Shown here: piece after piece, positions 62,325 through 64,000 of the stretch
Position numbering within the stretch: position 1 is the first letter of the stretch
Layout: each line of letters begins with the position of its first letter
DNA from: Flavobacteriales bacterium
GTDB taxonomy: Bacteria; Bacteroidota; Bacteroidia; Flavobacteriales_F; PHOS-HE28
NCBI GenBank assembly: GCA_016719225.1
Contig: JADKAN010000004.1
Coordinates: 558,001 to 622,000, forward strand
Length of the DNA stretch: 64,000 bases
Direction of reading: 5' to 3'
Notes under the pieces: model-generated
What the model was told of the DNA's origin: nothing
The model's input: the letters and a program-made list of their open reading frames with translations, nothing else
Databases searched by the model: none
Made by a program: the position numbers and the translations under genes

Positions 62325-62834
62325 TCAGGGAATTGCCAGCCTCTTCTTCACAGCTGGCAGGATGTCGTCACCGCCGTCGGTGTAAAGTACCATGCCGGTG
62401 CTACTATCGAAGATGTACGTGTATTTCCCTTCGGAGGCCACCGCTTGGATCGCCTTGGTGGTGCGGTCCACCATGGGGGCGAGTAATTCGTTCTCCTGCT
62501 TGGATAGGTCGTCCTTCGCCTTGTCCTGGGCATCGCTGATGCGCTGCTCCAGTTCTTGGATCTCACGCATTGCAACCTGCTGCTCGGTCTTGGTCATGCT
62601 TTCAGCCTTTCCTTGAGCATCGGTCACCTTGTCCTGATATTCTTGACCCATGGCCTTCAAGCGATCGTCAAGTGTTTTGGCGAATGCTTGCATTTTGGCC
62701 TCGGCATCCTTGCGCTCGGGGAGCATCAACATCAGGGCTTGCCGGTCGATATGGCCGAGTTTCACGGTGTTCTGTGCTTGCACCGCACCGGTGGTGGCTG
62801 CCATCAGGCACAGCGTGGCGATCAAATTCTTCAT
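62325..62834 (-). CDS. OmpH/Skp family periplasmic chaperone
   Basis: A 169-residue protein: signal peptide (about 1-20), GHIDRQALM strand, two long coiled-coil helices (MTKTEQQVAMREIQELEQRI) and a C-terminal strand pair with YIFDSSTGMVLY and DILPAVKKRLAI. It should bind unfolded outer-membrane proteins. The start at MKNLIATL, 62834, is a good signal-peptide start. Tandem with a second Skp. Confidence 0.93.
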   Translation of the reverse strand: MKNLIATLCLMAATTGAVQAQNTVKLGHIDRQALMLMLPERKDAEAKMQAFAKTLDDRLKAMGQEYQDKVTDAQGKAESMTKTEQQVAMREIQELEQRISDAQDKAKDDLSKQENELLAPMVDRTTKAIQAVASEGKYTYIFDSSTGMVLYTDGGDDILPAVKKRLAIP

Positions 62835-62848
62835 GTTCGTTCTTGGGT

Positions 62849-63511
62849 TCACTGCTTAGGTTTCATTTGGTTGTCACCCCCGGTACCGCGCGCAGGCGGT
62901 TTGGTCGGAGTTTGGTCTGGTGCGGCCTGTCCGCCATTGTCATCATCATCATCGCCGCCCCGCACATTTCCAGGGTTGGCGCCTTCCTTGCCCGGACGGA
63001 TGCCGAGCTTGCGAAGAACGCTGTCACTCTTATCATATTTCTCGCTGGCGTACAACACATTGTTCCCTGCTCCGCCAATGTCGAAAATAGCAACGTAGCT
63101 GGTACCGGCCACTTCCTTCACAGCATCGAAAATGCGGTCCTGGATGGGCTGCACCAGTTCCTGCCGTTTCTTGAAGAGGTCGCCGCCAACGCCGAAACGC
63201 TTTTGCTGAAGGTCCCGCGCTTCCTGCTCTTTCTTGGCGATCTCATCCTGGCGGCTCTTCTTCATCTCTTCCGTCAGTAGGATGGCCTCCGCGTTGAAAG
63301 CGTCCTTCAATCGCTGGATCTGTGCCCAGCGGTCGTCGATCTCTTTCTGCCAATCCTTGCTGTTACGGTCCAGCTCTTGCTGCGCGGCCGCATACTCCGG
63401 CATTTGGGAGAGGATATACTTCGTGTCAACGAAGGCAATGCGCTGTGCCTGCACCGTGCCGGTGCATAACACCAGCGCGAAGATCGCGGTCCGGAGAAGG
63501 GTTTTGGCCAT
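62849..63511 (-). CDS. OmpH/Skp family periplasmic chaperone (second copy, extended)
   Basis: A 220-residue protein: signal peptide (1-22), FVDTKYILSQMPEYAAAQQELD strand and helix, long coiled coil, and DRIFDAVKEVAGTSYVAIFDI. A C-terminal tail of about 40 residues (DDDDDNGGQ, then Pro/Thr-rich) is not usual. Follows bamA and precedes the other Skp. Confidence 0.93.
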   Translation of the reverse strand: MAKTLLRTAIFALVLCTGTVQAQRIAFVDTKYILSQMPEYAAAQQELDRNSKDWQKEIDDRWAQIQRLKDAFNAEAILLTEEMKKSRQDEIAKKEQEARDLQQKRFGVGGDLFKKRQELVQPIQDRIFDAVKEVAGTSYVAIFDIGGAGNNVLYASEKYDKSDSVLRKLGIRPGKEGANPGNVRGGDDDDDNGGQAAPDQTPTKPPARGTGGDNQMKPKQ

Positions 63512-63541
63512 GTTGCGTACGTCTAAAATAGGCGATAGCGG

Positions 63542-64000
63542 TTACAGCTCGCCAAGATCTATGCCAATTGTGAAATGGAACTGGCTTCTCGCCATGTTGG
63601 GCTTGCCGGGAACATCGTCGAAGCGCCAGCCGTAGTCCAACCCCATCGGCCCGAACATGGGCAGGAAGAGGCGCAGGCCGATCCCCGCACTGCGGTAAAC
63701 TTTGAACGGGTCGTAGCGGTCGATCGAATTCCAGGCATTGGCCGCTTCCGCAAAGCCCAAAGCGAAGATGGTGGCCTGCGGATTGAGCGATACCGGGAAG
63801 CGGATCTCCGCGGTGTATTTGTTCACGAAGAAGCTTCCGAAGTCCGGTGAAAGGGCCAGGTCGTCATAACCGCGCAACGCAATGATCTCGCGGCCATCCA
63901 ACTGGAACCCTGTAAGTCCGCTACCGCCGAGATAGAAGCGCTCGAAAGGTGAGGTATTGGTGCGGTCCGTGTAGCGGCCGAGGAAGCCGAGGCCCACCCG
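63542..64000 (-). CDS. bamA: BamA C-terminus (outer-membrane protein assembly factor), partial
   Basis: The last 153 or so residues of a BamA/Omp85 barrel, continuing past the right edge. Visible: FYLGGSGLTGFQLDGREIIALRGYDD, AEIRFPVSLNPQATIFALGFAEAANAWN, YRSAGIGLRLFLPMFGPMGLDYGW with the conserved GLR...G.DYG lid/last strands, and a terminal strand ending FTIGIDLGEL. Context (two Skp genes, murI) supports BamA. Confidence 0.92.
   Translation of the reverse strand, partial: RVGLGFLGRYTDRTNTSPFERFYLGGSGLTGFQLDGREIIALRGYDDLALSPDFGSFFVNKYTAEIRFPVSLNPQATIFALGFAEAANAWNSIDRYDPFKVYRSAGIGLRLFLPMFGPMGLDYGWRFDDVPGKPNMARSQFHFTIGIDLGEL

Overview
The window reads as chromosome of a GC-rich member of the Bacteroidota, most likely an uncultured Flavobacteriales lineage (inference). 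The evidence is direct: two secreted proteins with a type IX secretion (T9SS) type B C-terminal domain, one with a probable type A domain, the gliding-motility ATPase GldA, TonB-dependent receptors with carboxypeptidase-like N-domains, the purH-mreBCD-mrdA-rodA and coaX-OMP-lptC-hemolysin-ppiD gene orders, the bamA-skp-skp-murI order, and promoters of the phylum type (TTTG, 19-21 nt, TAnnTTTG). Almost all of it is core chromosome; I see no prophage, IS element, CRISPR array or rRNA operon.

Layout. 1-2.4 kb: a partial membrane protein, a LEA14-like lipoprotein with a broken start, and an M20 dipeptidase. 2.6-6.8 kb: two tandem choice-anchored-L surface proteins. 7-9.5 kb: a histidine kinase translationally coupled to phosphoglycerate mutase gpmI. 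9.5-10.3 kb: HD hydrolase and tRNA-Phe. 10.3-16.8 kb: coaX, outer-membrane protein, lptC, small membrane protein, CorC/HlyC family protein, ppiD. 17-24.2 kb (minus strand): purH, then the rod-shape operon mreB, mreC, mreD, mrdA, rodA. 24.4-33.7 kb: a small barrel protein, a YqaA protein, then a probable phosphate-response block: PhoB-like regulator, Na/Pi cotransporter with PhoU tail, PhoR-like kinase, a beta-helix lipoprotein and a TonB-dependent receptor. 33.8-38.9 kb: LOG-family protein and three secreted proteins, the first AT-richer than its surroundings. 39-49.3 kb: mfd and small genes, a decayed TonB-domain gene, mazG-like, dtd, e(P4) phosphatase, rsgA, an MFS efflux pump. 49.6-54.1 kb: MGMT, gldA, metK, rplU, rpmA. 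54.2-57.4 kb: TPR/anti-sigma-like protein, ECF sigma factor, barrel-less TonB plug protein, NifU. 57.6-60.8 kb: a putative metal (copper-like) cluster of Cys-containing secreted protein, TonB-dependent receptor and HMA-domain protein. 60.8-64 kb: gamma carbonic anhydrase, murI, two Skp/OmpH chaperones and the C-terminus of BamA.

Three cross-cutting signals are the main findings. (1) Many transcription units carry the Bacteroidota -7 box only 4-8 nt before the start codon, which predicts leaderless or nearly leaderless mRNAs. (2) Degenerate repeats with a 7-nt period occur in intergenic DNA and, in frame, inside two housekeeping genes (mfd and rsgA). (3) Three genes (LEA14-like lipoprotein, TonB-domain gene, copper-cluster receptor) have frameshifts near otherwise well-conserved coding sequence, so either local decay or uncorrected sequence errors. 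No single undescribed multi-gene system stands out with certainty; the repeat insertions, the leaderless architecture, the Pho-linked receptor/lipoprotein pair and the metal cluster are the best candidates for follow-up.
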